From: Morella rubra
Lineage: Eukaryota; Streptophyta; Magnoliopsida; Fagales; Myricaceae
DNA: 64,000 nucleotides
Direction: 5' to 3'
NCBI GenBank assembly: GCA_003952965.2
Contig: CM025849.1
Span: 23,093,979 to 23,157,978 of the forward strand
In this document: one piece after another, positions 1 to 13,200 of the stretch
Layout of the letters: every line of letters starts with the position of its first letter
Position numbering within the stretch: the first letter of the stretch is position 1
Notes under the pieces: model-generated
Told to the model about the DNA's origin: nothing
Databases searched by the model: none
What the model saw: only the letters and a program-made list of their open reading frames with translations
Program-made: the position numbers and the translations under genes

Positions 1-2541
1 AGATGTCTTAGCATTTAGGCTTTAACCCCCCACAACCGCAACCATGGAACACAATCCCCTTACAATATATCTAACAAGATGGAACCTATGCACATCTCCT
101 CCACTTCTCCACAAGAAATCCCTTTGTAACTTCTCCATCCTATTTGCCACCACAGTGGATATAGGAAAGAGACATAAAGTAGGTTGGAAGACTAGCAAGG
201 GTTGATTTAATTAAGGTAATCTATCCTCCCTTGGAAAGATAACGACGCTTCCAACCAGCTAATTGACGCTCCATTCTCTCAATTATACCATCCCATATAT
301 AGACACTCTTAAATTTAGCTCCAAGAGGAAGGCCAAGATACGTCATCGGTAAAGGAATAGCAACCAACTGCTGAACATTCCCAACTCTTCCAATAGGAAT
401 AACCTCAGACTTAGAAAGATTAACCTTCAGACCAGAAACGGCCTCAAAACAAAGAAGCAAACATCTAAGATTCCAAATCTTATCATCCGGCCCACATAAG
501 ATTAGAGTGTCGTCCGCAAATAACAAGTGTGAGATAGACACCATAGTACCTCCTCGTCCTCCAATATCAAAACCCCCCAATGTCCCTCCAACCACCAACT
601 CATTCATCATCCTACTAAGAGCTTCCATAACAATAACAAACAACAAAGGAGATAGTGGGTCTCCGTGTCGCAAACCCCTAGAACCCCCAAAAAAACCACA
701 AAAGGAACCATTAACCGTAACATAGAACTTTACAGTTGAAATGCAGAATTTTATCGAATTACATCATTTCTCACCAAACCCACATCTCCGCAACAAATAC
801 ATCAAAAAACCCAATTGACATGGTCATACACCTTGTGAATATCCAATTTGCATACAAACCTGCAACACCCAATCTTAACCTCGAGTCAATACACTCATTA
901 GCAATCAACACGAATCCAAAATCTGCCTACCTTGCACAAAGGCATTTGAGAAGTAGAAATAAACTTAGGCTACATCACCTTCAGCCTATTAGCCAATACC
1001 TTAGCAAGAATCTTATACACCCCTCCCACAAGGCTTATAGGAACGAAAGTCCTTTAACTCAACCGCACCCACTTTCTTTGGAATGAGAACAATGTAAGTA
1101 GCATTTAACTTCTAACAAACTTCCCCTCTGGGCAAATTCATTGAACATGGCCAACACATCCCCTTAACCACCTCCCAACATGATTGGAAAAAAGCTAAGG
1201 ACAAACCATCAGGGCCCGACGCCTTATCCCCATTAAAGGTACGTACAACTCCGAAAACCTCCGCCTCAAAAGGACGCTCCATCCACTCAGCCTCAACATC
1301 AAAAATACTATCAAAAGCCAACCCATCCAAAGAAGGCCTCCGATCACAAGATTCCTGACATAATGATTCATAGAACTGAACAATCTTTGTAGAAACAACC
1401 TTCGAATCCTCAACAAGAACCCCATTTACCTCCAAACTTGAAATAGTGTTAACTCTCCTATTCGAGTTGATGACTTGGTGGAAAAACTTAGTACACCTAT
1501 CTCCTTCCTTCAACCATAGAGCTCGAGATTGTTGTCGCCAATGTACTCCGTCCAATTCAATCGCCTGATTAAGCTCCCCAACACTGCCAACTTCCTCTCT
1601 CTTCCCGCGTCATCTAAAATACCCCCTTCATCCAAAGAATCCAACGAAGACAATTCACTTAATAAAGTAGTCTTCCGAAATGCAATATCCCCGAATACTT
1701 CTTGATTCCATTCCTTGAGATCTTTTTTCAACGCTTTAAGCTTAGAGTCCAACACAAAACTAGAAGACCCTGAAAAAGCATATGAACCCCACCATTCTCT
1801 CACTCTCTCCACAAAACCATCCGCCTTAAGTCACATATTTTCAAACCGAAAAGGCTTCTTCCCTCCCCCAAATCTACCATTCTCCAAAATGATAGGAAAA
1901 TGGTTCGAAAGTAAACAAGGAAGCTGTCTTTGAGAAACTTCAGGGAACAATGCCTCCCATTCTGAATTAATTAAGAACCGATCAATCCTAGACCAAGACT
2001 GATTGGACCTATTATTAGACCACGTAAACACATCCCCCATCAAAGGAAGATCCAACAAGCCATTGTCTGCAATAAAATCAGAAAACTCAATCATATCTCC
2101 TCCAATCCCACCTACGCCCCAACGCTTACTAGGAAACCTAGCAACATTGAAGTCCCTTCCAATAAAACAAGGGAGGTTCCACTAAGAAAAAACTCCCACC
2201 AACTCTTCCCATAACATTCTCCTACTGTCATCATCATTAGGACCAGACCCCAGAAAACATCCAAGTAACGCTGTCCTTAACATTCCAAAACATCAACGTT
2301 ATTGAATACGTACCAACACAAGACTCAACCTTCTGTAGCACCCTGGAATCTCATAAAAGTAAAATCCCCCCCGAGGCACCATCCGCCTCTAAATAACACC
2401 AATCCATATAAGGACCACCCCACAACTGCCTAATCAAACATCGTGTCACCACAACCATCTTAGTCTCCTGCAGACAAACTAAGTCTGGTTTCCACCCACG
2501 CAATAAATTCCCCACACCACTGCGCTTTACCCTATCATTTA

Positions 2542-3488
2542 GGCTTAATATTCCTATTGGTCCCTGAGGTTTAACTTTTTCCCAATTTGGTCCCCAGGAT
2601 TCAATTCGTTCCACACTAGTCCCTAGGCTATTCCACGTTTTGCATCCAGTCCATCCGTTAAGTCGGCCCTAGAGATTTAATGGGAAATTCCATGGTGGCA
2701 GACGGAGGCCACCTCAAGTGCGATGAAATAACAACACATGTCCCCATTTTCTTTATCTTATCTTCGCAGCCTCTTATCTCCTTCCCTCCCTTATTTTTCT
2801 CTAACCTTATTTCTTACTGACTCTTTCAAAAACCCGTTTGCTGAATGGTTGTAGAGGAAGGGTTTCTAAAGCTCTTCGATTCCAACTGGTATGAGAGGAT
2901 AATTTTCTCTGAGGAAGTACCCATTTCAAGACCTGCTGCAACAACAAGATCAGCTCATCAAATCCAAGCAGAAATCCAAGTTGAGCCAAAACTCTCCCGC
3001 TTGCCTACCCTCCATGTCAGGTCTTTAAGTGACCAATTCCCGCACACTATAGCAAGCTTTTCCTGTGACTCTGTATCTCCAAAAGCAAAAGCAGTCGTGA
3101 CCACACCAAGGCTAAAAACGATTCTTTTGGGATTACGATTTGGGGATTAGGTTAGGTTTTAGGGATTTTTGTATTCGCAGGTCTCATGAGCAGCAGTAAA
3201 GATTTACAATTTTGCCCATCAATTTAACCAATGTGGCTTTTAATTTTAACAACATGGCTTTTTTTAACATTTGGTAGAAAATGGAGGACACGTGTCGCTA
3301 TTTCATTACACCTGAGGTGGTCTCCGTCTGCCACATTGGAATTTTCCATTAAGGCTCTGGGCCTGACTTGACGGATGGACTGGATGCAAAACGTGGAATA
3401 GCCCAGGGACTAGTGTGGAACGAATTGAACCCTGGAAGACCAAATTGGAAAAAAGTTAAACCCCAAGAACCAACAGGAATATTAAGCC
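2542..3488. mobile_element. Mutator-like DNA transposon (Pack-MULE candidate)
   Basis: 947-bp element with long terminal inverted repeats of roughly 215 bp (2542-2757 and 3272-3488). The ends read GGCTTAATATTCC and GGAATATTAAGCC. It is flanked by a perfect 9-bp target duplication TATCATTTA (2533-2541 and 3489-3497), the size typical of Mutator-like elements. It sits inside the endonuclease of LINE A. No transposase is present. The roughly 515-bp core (2758-3271) has a pyrimidine-rich leader and a 101-codon open frame resembling a host gene. Confidence 0.85.
2845..3150 (+). CDS. Captured host gene fragment, DUF1685-like N-terminus
   Basis: A 101-codon open frame inside the Mutator-like element, starting MVVEEGFLKLFDSNW and containing LSRLPTLHVRSLSDQF and a TPRLKTILLG end. 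From memory, the order 'LFDS.W', then 'SR.PT.H.RS.SDQ', then 'TP.L.TIL' matches the N-terminal part of plant DUF1685 proteins (function unknown). It is far shorter than those proteins and lacks the DUF1685 core, so it looks like a captured first-exon fragment. The pyrimidine-rich stretch just before it (2750-2840) would fit a captured 5' UTR. Expression is unknown. The family call rests on recalled motif similarity only. Confidence 0.5.
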   Translation: MVVEEGFLKLFDSNWYERIIFSEEVPISRPAATTRSAHQIQAEIQVEPKLSRLPTLHVRSLSDQFPHTIASFSCDSVSPKAKAVVTTPRLKTILLGLRFGD

Positions 3489-3530
3489 TATCATTTAACC
3501 CTCTGACATTCCAACTCAAAATTTTTGGCT

Positions 3531-5550
3531 TCATTTACAATTTAACAACGCCCTCCCTCCACATCTACCCTTCCTAGAATTCACTGTTTTCCCATTATAG
3601 TTGACAGAACTTTCCAAACCCTTCAACTCCCTCATGAGCTTACCCCCCGACCTACGCGGTGACATTGAGCAATTTCTCAATCTATCTTGCTTCAAAGCAT
3701 GAAAAGGTTTAATAAGTTCATTTTTTATGCCCCTCACATGAGACCCCCACCATGTGTCGGAAGGAAGACACCATCTCCAAAACCCAATCCGACATCCCTA
3801 CACTGTTGAAAACTTCCCCTAGCTCTTGATTCGAAAAGCACACAGCCAATGGTTCCACCTCCAACTCACAACCATCATCTACCCCACAAACCAGTGCACT
3901 GTTTGCCAATTCATTCATATTCCCAACATGGTCATTCGCCCCCTCTATCCCAAAATCCCCAAAACCAGCATCTTGATGAGAATTAGAAGCCATAGAAACA
4001 TCCAACAAATCTCCAACCAGCCCATACCCTCCGGAAAATCTCTTCCGAAAATACACATTTTTCGATACATGTTTGCCCAGAACTTCAAAGGACTCTTGAG
4101 ACAGAGTAAACTCAGCTGGTTCTTAAAGCATGTCACCAGCATGGGATGCGATCAGCTTATAAGTTGCCAACAAAGACACAGGTGGCTGTTTGTGGGGTAG
4201 CATAACAAAATCATGCTTCTGACATACCCAATCCATAACATCGTCGGATCTGTCCACAAAACATGCCGATGGGTCCACGCTGACGTTGACCATGCCCTAT
4301 TGGAGCTGCACCACCTCCCTCGCACCTGAAAGGGAACTGTCGGCACTGATCACTGCCTTCCCAGCGTCGGAAAGGCTCAGCAAGGTTGAGTCGATGATGT
4401 CGTCCTTCTTCTCCATCCCGACGACGTCGTTTGTGGCTACAATTGGCCCCAAACTAGCTATAACCTGTATCGGCAATGGTCCACTAGTGTTTGGAGCCTC
4501 CTCACACGGGACAACTCCATTACCCATATGCGACCCACTTCCTATCTCCAGCAACCCACAACCCACCCTACACCCAGGCCCAGTTGTCTCACCCAAGTCA
4601 GCCTGCACATTATTGTTGAGGCCCAACACCAGTGGGTCACAACCCAATTGGTTATCAAGCCCATTGCCTACATTCAGCCCATGTAGATTGTGTAGAATCG
4701 TATTCCCATCCTCCTTTAACTGATGGGCCGAGGCCTGTTTGGGTTTTATTAAAAACCCACACACGTCGCACTTGAAGTGTTGCTGTGGGACAAACTGAAT
4801 GGCTTTCTTGTGACGTAATAAATCCACTAGCTCATCAATTTGCCTCCTTAGTCCCAGCACGTGATTCCAAATCAAGCCCTCTTCCTTAACCGACATATGA
4901 ACCGGATTCTCCTCACAACAGCCAGCTGGGATTGAGGCCTTAAGTGTCACCTTAATGGAAATCACAGCCCCCGCCACCAAATCTGCAGTCCATTCCTTAT
5001 ACGTTTCTTTGCCTTTCAAAAGTCTCCTACTGTCATCAATGTCAGAATCTCCTTTTGAATTCCAACCTCCGGCATCCTCTTCCGGCTTACTGGAACGCGT
5101 CACCTGAGCAAAAGAAACACCAGTCCATACTCCAGCAACAGCATGGGACGGAACCGAGCGGGTAGAGAAAGTCAAGAAAGAGACCACTTCCTGAAAAATC
5201 TGGTTCAAAATCTGCCATCCATGTCCATATTTTCCTGCAGGGATCATCACCGCCCCCTGTTTTTTTCCTGCACTATAATCAGAAACAGCAAGATACCGAC
5301 CACCTCGATTCGAACACTGTTGCACCAAAAAAGCACGGCAAGATTCATTAAACTTGGATGAGAACTCTATATCAACAGAAACGCCCATCAACTTATCTGT
5401 CATATTAACCATCCACACTGCTCCAAACCTCCCCATCTGTATAGAAGTCATCGTCTTGACACTCCATTCCTCCAACTTAATGACTCCCTTAGAAGTAACC
5501 AGAACTTGGAATTCCTTTGACTCCACACAAAACTTCCGAACAAAAGCCAT
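3531..5550 (-). pseudogene. LINE element A ORF1 (nucleic-acid-binding protein)
   Basis: Starts at 5550 (MAFVRKFCVESKEF) and stays open for 417 codons to a stop at 4297. Coding sense then resumes in another frame from about 4125 to 3718 (FRKRFSGGYGLVGDLL onward) and in another from 3737 to 3531, so the full ORF1 was about 670 residues and now has at least two breaks. The N-terminal part resembles the conserved N-terminal domain of plant L1 ORF1 proteins. A short Cys pair (CDVC) lies around residue 265. The last reading frame ends in TGA at 3531-3533, overlapping the ORF2 start codon (3532-3534) as ATGA. The role by family is binding of element RNA; I see no host gene here. Confidence 0.7.
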
Positions 5551-5715
5551 CGGAAGAACTCAGCACAGACCACAACCACTACTAATAAAAACACCACCAA
5601 CCGCCAGAAAAACTCACCACAAACCACTCATACTATTCTCAATAATATGTGATCTACATATGTATATAATGTTTCCACTCAAAGATGCAAAATGCTATTC
5701 ATTCATAAGGGATTG

Positions 5716-6720
5716 AGAACCCTCCCACACAAAGAAAGAAACTCGCGTTGAAACCTTCGTCTTCCAAACAGCCCACCACGGAAAAGTCGAGTCACATCCA
5801 TGCATAAAATGAGCATACATAGACTTAACCGAGAAAACATCATCCTTATTTCCCAACCATTGCAACTTATCTTCCACTCCTCTTCTTATAACCCTTGCAT
5901 AAAGTAAAGTGAAAAAATCCTAAAATTCCTCCAATTCCCAATCGTTAGCGGGTCATGTAAACTGAACATTCCAAACGGAATTGCTAGAGCCTTCCTCCAA
6001 ACATCTACCACCAAAGCCTCTTTATGCCGTGCCAGCGAAAACAATAATGGAAAAGCAAACGTCAATGAACTATCACCACACCAACAATCATGCCAAAATC
6101 AAACTCTAGATCCACAACTGACCACAAACCGAATATGCTCTCAAAAAGACAACCAGCCCTTACTAATGTGCTTCCACAAACTCACACCATAAGAACCACG
6201 GCTCAGCATAGTATTCTAACCACCGACCATGCTACCATATTTTGCCTAAATAACAATCCGCCATAATTTATCTCTCTTAGTAGCATACCGCCCTAACCGC
6301 TTACCCAACAAAGCATTATTGAATGAGGATAAGCACCTAAGACCCAACCCCCCACACTGAATAGGAGAGCATACTATATCCCAATTAACAAGGTGAAACT
6401 TATGCACATCATCATCACTACCCCATAGGAAATCCTTTTGAAGCTTCTCCAATCTATTGGCCACTACATTTGGGATTGGAAACAAGGATAAAAAATATGT
6501 TGGAAGACTAGATAGCATAGACTTAAACAAAGTGATCCTAACCCCTTTGGATTGGTACATACGCTTCCATCCCACCAACCTTCTCTCCATACGTTCAATA
6601 ATCCTATCCCAAATATGCACACTTTTATATCTAGCACCCAAAGGAAGCCCTAGGTAAGTCATAGGCAAAGAAGACACTCCACAACCCAAAACATTGGCCA
6701 ACTCCTAAACAATGGCACAC
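5716..6720 (-). mobile_element. L1-type LINE fragment (element B)
   Basis: Minus-strand coding remains of a second LINE. 6701-6246 encodes the RT C-terminal part ([18 protein letters not shown], then the FLWGSDD thumb block) as 151 open codons. 5877-5716 encodes the FSVKSMY...VSFFVWEG block typical of the region near the plant L1 3' end. The stretch between (5880-6245) is the same element in broken frames. It ends where the leader of LINE A begins, so A probably inserted into B. The outer edge near 6720 is set by a C-run and loss of similarity. It lies in the same orientation as LIG1, downstream of LIG1 exon 8. Confidence 0.8.
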
Positions 6721-6735
6721 ATTTCAAAGGCACAG

Positions 6736-6753
6736 AGAACCCCCCCCCCCCCC
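6736..6753. repeat. Poly-C run followed by CT tract
   Basis: A run of about 15 C followed by a CT-rich stretch (to about 6767) at the outer edge of LINE B. The exact length should be distrusted, as homopolymers miscall easily. Confidence 0.7.
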
Positions 6754-6767
6754 CTCTCTCTCCCCCT

Positions 6768-7235
6768 AAAAAAACACCCAAAGTGACCTTGTTTCCTTGA
6801 GGCCGAACAGGGTGAGAATGACACTGTCATGCCATCCCCTAATACAAATTTTATTGTGAACAACTAATAATATCAAGGATGATTTCATCTGCTTGCAAAC
6901 TAAATGGGTACTCGTGGGAAAAGACTATAGCTAGCAGGCATCATCCAACCAGGCATCCAAGCAAGATTGACAACCTTATGACATACTTTAGACAACATAT
7001 ATATATTCATGCTCTATGTCGTATAAGATATGCTTTTAACATATTAACTTGGAATTAAGATGTTAATTGTACTGTCAGTGCAATGAATCACATATTCATG
7101 AAGGAAAACTATTACTTGTAGAGCTCTTGCACCAAAAAAATGTTAACAGAAGAAGTGCCAAAATTGACATCAGCATGGACACCAAAAACAGATATTTGTA
7201 TTTAATACTAGAAAAAAAAAAAAAAAAGGACATAC
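6768..7235. other. Intronic sequence 3' of LIG1 exon 8, no feature seen
   Basis: About 470 bp of AT-rich sequence on the downstream side of LIG1 exon 8. I looked for the next ligase exon (expected to encode KLYESFEE-like residues) on the minus strand and did not find it. A 17-base A run lies at about 7211-7227. Confidence 0.6.
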
Positions 7236-10200
7236 CTCCCGACGAATTTTAAGTTGTTCTTGAAGAAGTGGTTGGCCATTAAGATACAATATATCGAAAG
7301 CAAATATGCAAACATCAACCTTGATGTCACTTACAGCCACATTTTTGCGAGCTCGAGTGCTGAGGATCTGCCATAAGAGTTATTTATAAGAACATCTTTG
7401 TTAAGCTCAACAAAGCATATTGGCAACTACTTTGGGCCATGGACATCTATCAGATATTTTCTAAACAAAAATTCGTAAACCAACCAAAGGGCTCTTCAAA
7501 ACGTTTAAATTGCGTTTTCCCATTGGAATGATTGAAAAGAACAGAAAATATGGAGAATAAGGCATAAAGAGCAACACTGTTTTCTACAACATACGTTTCA
7601 GAAAGTGTGACCACAAATTATCCCAGAAGGCGGGTACAATTTTTACTTTGTCCATATCCACATCACTATTGCATATTCAGTTCCAACGTAAGAATTAATG
7701 AAGGAAAGAATATCATATCTCTTGTCAAAATGTAGAGAGATAAAAACAAATACAAGGCATCATCCAAAATAATATCACTGCCTTGAAAAAGTAAAATAAT
7801 TTGAATCCCTACTAAACAGAAAATTATAATGACATCGCTATAGAAATGCAATGTATACTTTACCTGGAAGGGCAGAATTTTCTGTTTTTCACGGTCATAG
7901 GCAACAAGTTCACAGTCCAGAACAAATGATCTAACAGATGACTTTTTTAACCTGCATACTGACAATAAGTATTAGAAATGGCTAAGCATGACACGTCGTT
8001 CATTAATCAACTGAAGTCCTAGAGTAACATGCGAATTAGCAAGTATGAAAAACAAAGCTCCTAGAAGGGTTAAAGTTCTAAGAAAAATATGACACGCTTC
8101 TCTAGGCTTTAAGATGACATGAAAGATCAAACATAGATCATCAAACTTAAATCTAGGCTCCTCAATATTTAATCCAGACTGCATTTGGGTTCTCAACCAT
8201 TGCATTTAGTATCTATAATTATCGTCCAAAATATCAGCATAAAAACATTTAGTATAAAAAGGAAATAAAGAAGTGGCATTCAGAACTAAAACAAGAGACC
8301 CAGCATGCGGAAGGTACACACCACTTAGTGCTCCAGCCAATAATCCTTCCAAGAACAACCTGAACAAACAACTGGTCACTGCTGCGAATTGTTGCAACAT
8401 TAATTGAATCCCAATACACGTGCTCTACCCGAGGCCACATTGTGACATAACATTGTAAGGGAAGGAACTCCAATGCTTGATTTAGCAATACAACAAAGAG
8501 CTCCCACCCCGATTTGACATTCTATCGGTAATCACAGGTTCTATTTACTCAAGAAATTTCCTCGGCCAACAAAGATCACACAACCACTCATTGTGGTTTT
8601 GGGTACCATTAACTCGCCTTCTCAAAGCGCCCTTGCGAGGGGTAGACAGATTTTGGATTCGGTTCTGATTGCGAGTAAGTGTATTGACTCTAGGCTGCAA
8701 TCCAATTTGCCTGGAATGCTTTGCAAGCTGGATATCCATAAGGCGTATGATCACATTAATTGGAGCTTCCTCCTTTATTTGTTGCGGAGGTGTGGCTTTG
8801 GAGTTAAGTGGTGTAGATGGATGGAGTTCTGTATTTCTTCTACCAGATATTCAGTTATGGTGAATGGATCTCCTAAAGGCTTCTTTGGTGGTTCTCGTGG
8901 TTTGCACCAAGGTGATCCCCTCTCACCTTTTTTATTTATTATTGTTATAGAAGCTTTGAGTAGGATGCTGAATAGGTTGGTTGAGGTGGGATCCATTGAA
9001 GGGTTCTCGGTTGGCAGTGGTGGAGTGAGCATCTCTTATTTGCTCTTCGCAGATGACACTCTTATTTTGCGTGGAGCTGAGGAGAGACAGTTTCGCAATC
9101 TTCGTTGTCTTTTGCTTTATTTTGAGGCAGTGTCTGGTCTTCAGATTAATCTTTCAAAGTTTGAGGCTATTCCCATTGGGGCGGTGGGCAATGTCCAAGA
9201 CTTGACTGATATTATGGGATGTAGGGTTGCTTCTCTACTTATCACTTATCTTGGTCTCCCTTTGGGCGCTCACTTCAAAAGTATTCATATTTGGAATGAC
9301 ATTATTGAGAGAACTGAGACAAGGTTGGCTGGATGGAAGAGGAGCTATCTTTCGAAAGGTGGTAGAGTCATTTTGATCAAGTCTACTCTTGCTAATCTCC
9401 CAACTTATTTTTTGTCTCTCTTTCCCATCCCTTGGGTTGTGGCTTGTAGATTGGAGAAGTTACAAAAGGACTTTTTGTGGGGTAGCAAAGAGACTGCACA
9501 TAAGTCTCACTTGCTTAAATGGGAGAAAGTTTGCTGCCCATTAGGCAAGGAGGGCTGGGTATTAGGCGTCTAATCACTTTCAATAAAGCTTTGCTAGGAA
9601 ATTGGTTGTGGCGCTTTGCTTTCGAAAGAAACAGTTTGTGGTGGAACGTTATTATGGAGAAGTTTAGGCGTGAATTGGGTGGGTGGAGAACCCCTCTAAG
9701 AAGAGGGATTTATGGAGTTGCTCTTTGGAGGTTTAGTAGCAAAGGGTGGGATCCTTTTAGCCACTTCATCAGGTTCGAGGTTGGTTGTGGTAATAGAGTT
9801 CGCTTTTGGAGTGACCTTTGGTGTGGGGAGAGACCCTTAAGGCATGCCTTTCGATCCCTCTTTTCTATTGCTAGAAATAAGGATGCTTGGGTGGCGGATT
9901 ATTGGGAGGAGAATTCTGGTTTGGGTGCTTCGAATGTTCAGTTTGTGAGGGCTGCGAATGATTGGGAAGTTGAGGTTTTTCGACTCCTATTCTCTCCTTT
10001 ATTCCAAGCCTTTAAGGAGTGGGGCTGAAGATACGTTGGATGGGTACCAAGAATGGCTTTTTCTCTGTAAAATCGATGTATAGGCTTCTTTCTTGTAGCC
10101 TCGTGATGTCTTTTCCATGCAGATAGATTTGGAGGTCCTTTGTTCCTAATGAGAGTCTCCTTCTTTGTGTGGGAGGCGGCACATGAGAGAATTTTGACCA

Positions 10201-13200
10201 TAGACAATTTGAGGAAGAGGGGTCTTTGCTTACTTGATTGGTGGATCGTATTCTTCTACATTGTGATGTTGCTAAGGACTTACGGTCTCATGTGCTTAGC
10301 ATTACAAATTATTGTTAGGTAATGCCTTCTAGGGTGATTGAGGTGTTGTTTTGTTGGAAGAGGAAATTCATCAACCCTCTTGCTTCGAGGGTGTGGAGAT
10401 GATCCCTTTGTGCATTTGGTGGGTTGTTTGGAGGGAGAGCAATGGGAGATGTTTTGAGAACTCTTTCTTTTCTTTTGACGGGTTGAGGGGTTTGTTGTTG
10501 AGTTCCCTTTTTCTTTGGGTCAATGCTGTTTTGGGCTCTCCTTTTTCTGATTTTGCTGATTTTCTTAGTTTTGTAGCTTGTTTGGAGTAGGTTTTCAGTA
10601 TAGCTCTTTGTACTGTTACCTCTTTTTGTTTTTTCAATAAAGCTTTTCTTACTTGTCAAAAAAAAAAAAAGATAAATCTCTTGAGATTGCTCTAGATACT
10701 ATTCAAAACGACATTAACCCTAGACAAAAAATGTTGCCTATAATAGAAAGCTACCTCGAGACTGCAATGACAACATCGGGGAATTTTCCAGTGTTTCGTT
10801 CAGCATTTCGGCTGTATATCTCAACTGAACCATTTTCCATGTAATGGATCTGCTCCAAAAAGTTAATGTTATAATGAAGATCTATATGTAGCATGAATAG
10901 CATAAAAATGGGTAAATCATTTGTCTAGGTAGTGTCACCTGGGCACGTTCTCCATCGTATTTGTATTCACAGGTAAATTCCATATCCTGGAATTTGTTTA
11001 CAATCTCAGATACACCCTTAGTTGGCTTTGCCAGCATAGGTCCAATTGGGACACCAGGTATGAAGTTACATGTCTTCAGAAGATTCCATACACCACTGCT
11101 AAGAAGGGCAGGGACTATCTTATCATAGACAGGGAGTAAAGAGTACACTTGTTTAACAATCTTCACAGCCTGATACAACCACACTAACAAGAAAATGTAA
11201 ATTCTTAAGCAAAATAAAATTAATGCAAGTTCAACAAAAATAGCACAATAACTGAAGAAAAATGACAAGGCCGCTAAGAGTACTTGTCAGCTGTTATGAA
11301 AAGTACAAACTCAGATATAGGTCAAAAACTAAATCTAACAACAAATTGAGAGGAAGAAAAGGTTATAACCACTACAGAAATCCCCAAATCTGCACCTAAT
11401 AGCTGAGCAAAATCAAAGTGTTGATAGGTAATCCGTCGTTACTAACAATTTTCAGGAATATGTAGATGAGCTTCATATGGCAAGACATCAGTTTACTACA
11501 AAGAAGTTGGCCTGATAATTAAACCTCAAGATCTTGTCAAGATTTTTCTTTTTAGGACTTGTGAGATGTCTGACAATTCACCAATGACTTTCTAAGCCAT
11601 GAAAAGAACTCCCTCTACAAGACACTGGATGGAACATCAACTGGGTACCTTCCTAAGCTCTCTGTTAACTATTGTTTAATTACACCCTATGGCATTGAGA
11701 AAATATTGACTCACTAATATTGAAGACGTATTACATTTTGTTATAATAGTCATTTCTAAGCTCCATATCAAGCAAGAATACATCCTCACCATGCGGCAAT
11801 GTGAGGACATGCAAGACAATGCTACGGCCTACCACCAACCTTACCCCCAACCGCCTTCAAAATAAGACATTGCTACGAAATGCATAATATTTTGTGAACC
11901 ACTTAAAAATCGAGAAGATTTGGATAAAGGGAGATGTTCCTTCTCCTTGTTCAGATGAGTTTTTCTTGGGTGAGGAGAATAGGCACCAAAATCTTCATGG
12001 TACCTCATCCTCTCCTCATCCTTCCATGGTGCAACCACAGAAAGGAAGAAATCCCTATTTCTCCTATTTATTCATTAAAGCATCCCAAGAAAGGAATATG
12101 TATTCTCTCTAATGTCTTCAGCTGTCCTCTCCCTTTTCCCCTTGCTTTCTCTGCTCCTTCCTTCAAACTCACATGGCATAAGTGTTATAGTTTGCAATGT
12201 GATGCTGTTTCTAGAACATCTACTTTAGATAAACCAATATAAAGATGGCTTTCCAGTCTGTCATTTCACACGACATGCTGCAACATGTTTTCTAATATGA
12301 AAACAGAAGCTGACCTCTTCTAAAGGAGACTGAATGTTTGGAGGTGGTGTTGAATGTTCTTCAGTATATACAGCAGCTTGACCCAATGCAGCTAACAGGG
12401 TCTGCTCTGCCAATCCAATCCGCAATTTTGTCTACCAAACAAATAATAGAAAACTGAGAATAGAAGAAAGGACCACATAAGCAGATACCTAATAAATATC
12501 CAATTTGCAACCTGAAGTAGCCGAATTAGATATTGAGGTTCACAGTCGGTGGTGGCAACAAGTAGTCCCTTGATATGGTTTTTCTTCTTTTCTTGACTAT
12601 CCTTCCCAGATTCCTATCGAGATTCAAATTAACAGCAACTAAATTAGAAAAGGTATATTCTATAATAGCAACTCTTGATCACACACAAAAAGTACTCATC
12701 TCGTCCTCCCAGGGGAACAGTGCACTGTGATGGGCAAAATAGCAATAAATATTACAAGAAAACCAGAACAAAAGCCTCAAATTCAAACAACATCCTAAGA
12801 GGAATGGCTGCAAACTTCGACAAAAGAAACAAAAAATGCCCTTAGGGGAAGGATATGGAATCAGAGCTTCCAATATCACAACTAAAGCACATGTAACAAA
12901 TGCAACGGATTTAGTATCAATCAGCACAAGGGCATACCAAATATAACCAAACCTATCGAAATCTTGGGAGTCCATCAGCCCAACACAGTATGGTGGGTCT
13001 ACCCACACCAACCGTCACAAGTATACATCCCACATTCTAAATAAAGACATTAATGTTCCCTATGACAAAATAGACAATTAGTACTTACAATGAAGAAACC
13101 AAAAATAAAATCTCAAATTTATATTTGAGAATCAATATAATTAACAGGTGATAGGCACGTTTTCAAATGACAGCCTTAAAAGCTAGGCTAAGGAAAGTTA

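Larger units (their letters stand above)
1..3534 (-). pseudogene. LINE element A ORF2 (endonuclease + reverse transcriptase)
   Basis: Begins at 3534 with MKPKILSWNVRGLND, the N-terminus of the apurinic-type endonuclease of plant L1 elements. After the Mutator-like insertion it resumes with [11 protein letters not shown] (2614-2351, endonuclease) and the SRIDRFLIN block (2094-1831, endonuclease C-terminal part). The RT N-terminal region follows (1812-1112, including GDKASGPDGL), then the RT core (673-221) with GDPLSPLLF and the catalytic FADD box, then YLGLPLGA. Coding pieces lie in different frames with stops between them, so the protein cannot be made as it stands. Bases 1-220 continue the thumb region towards the window edge. 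Confidence 0.85.
1..5715 (-). mobile_element. L1-type LINE (element A), runs off left edge
   Basis: Non-LTR retrotransposon read on the minus strand, from a 5' end near 5715 to beyond base 1. Order: short 5' leader (5551-5715), ORF1 (5550 to about 3531), then ORF2 with endonuclease and reverse transcriptase. The 5' end abuts RNase H/zf-RVT-region coding sequence of another LINE (5716-6720), which suggests insertion of A into B. A Mutator-like element (2542-3488) interrupts its endonuclease. Its RT segment resembles that of the LINE at 8590-10670, so they are probably the same family. The 3' end and poly(A) lie outside the window, so no target duplication can be tested. ORF2 is clearly dead; much of ORF1 is still open. 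Confidence 0.9.

Noticed and set aside
507-1086. Plus-strand open frames across the LINE RT
   Set aside because: Shadows of the minus-strand LINE ORF2; low-complexity translations without family resemblance.
12679-13011. 110-codon minus-strand open frame in LIG1 intron 2
   Set aside because: Lies between good splice sites of LIG1 exons 2 and 3; no family resemblance.
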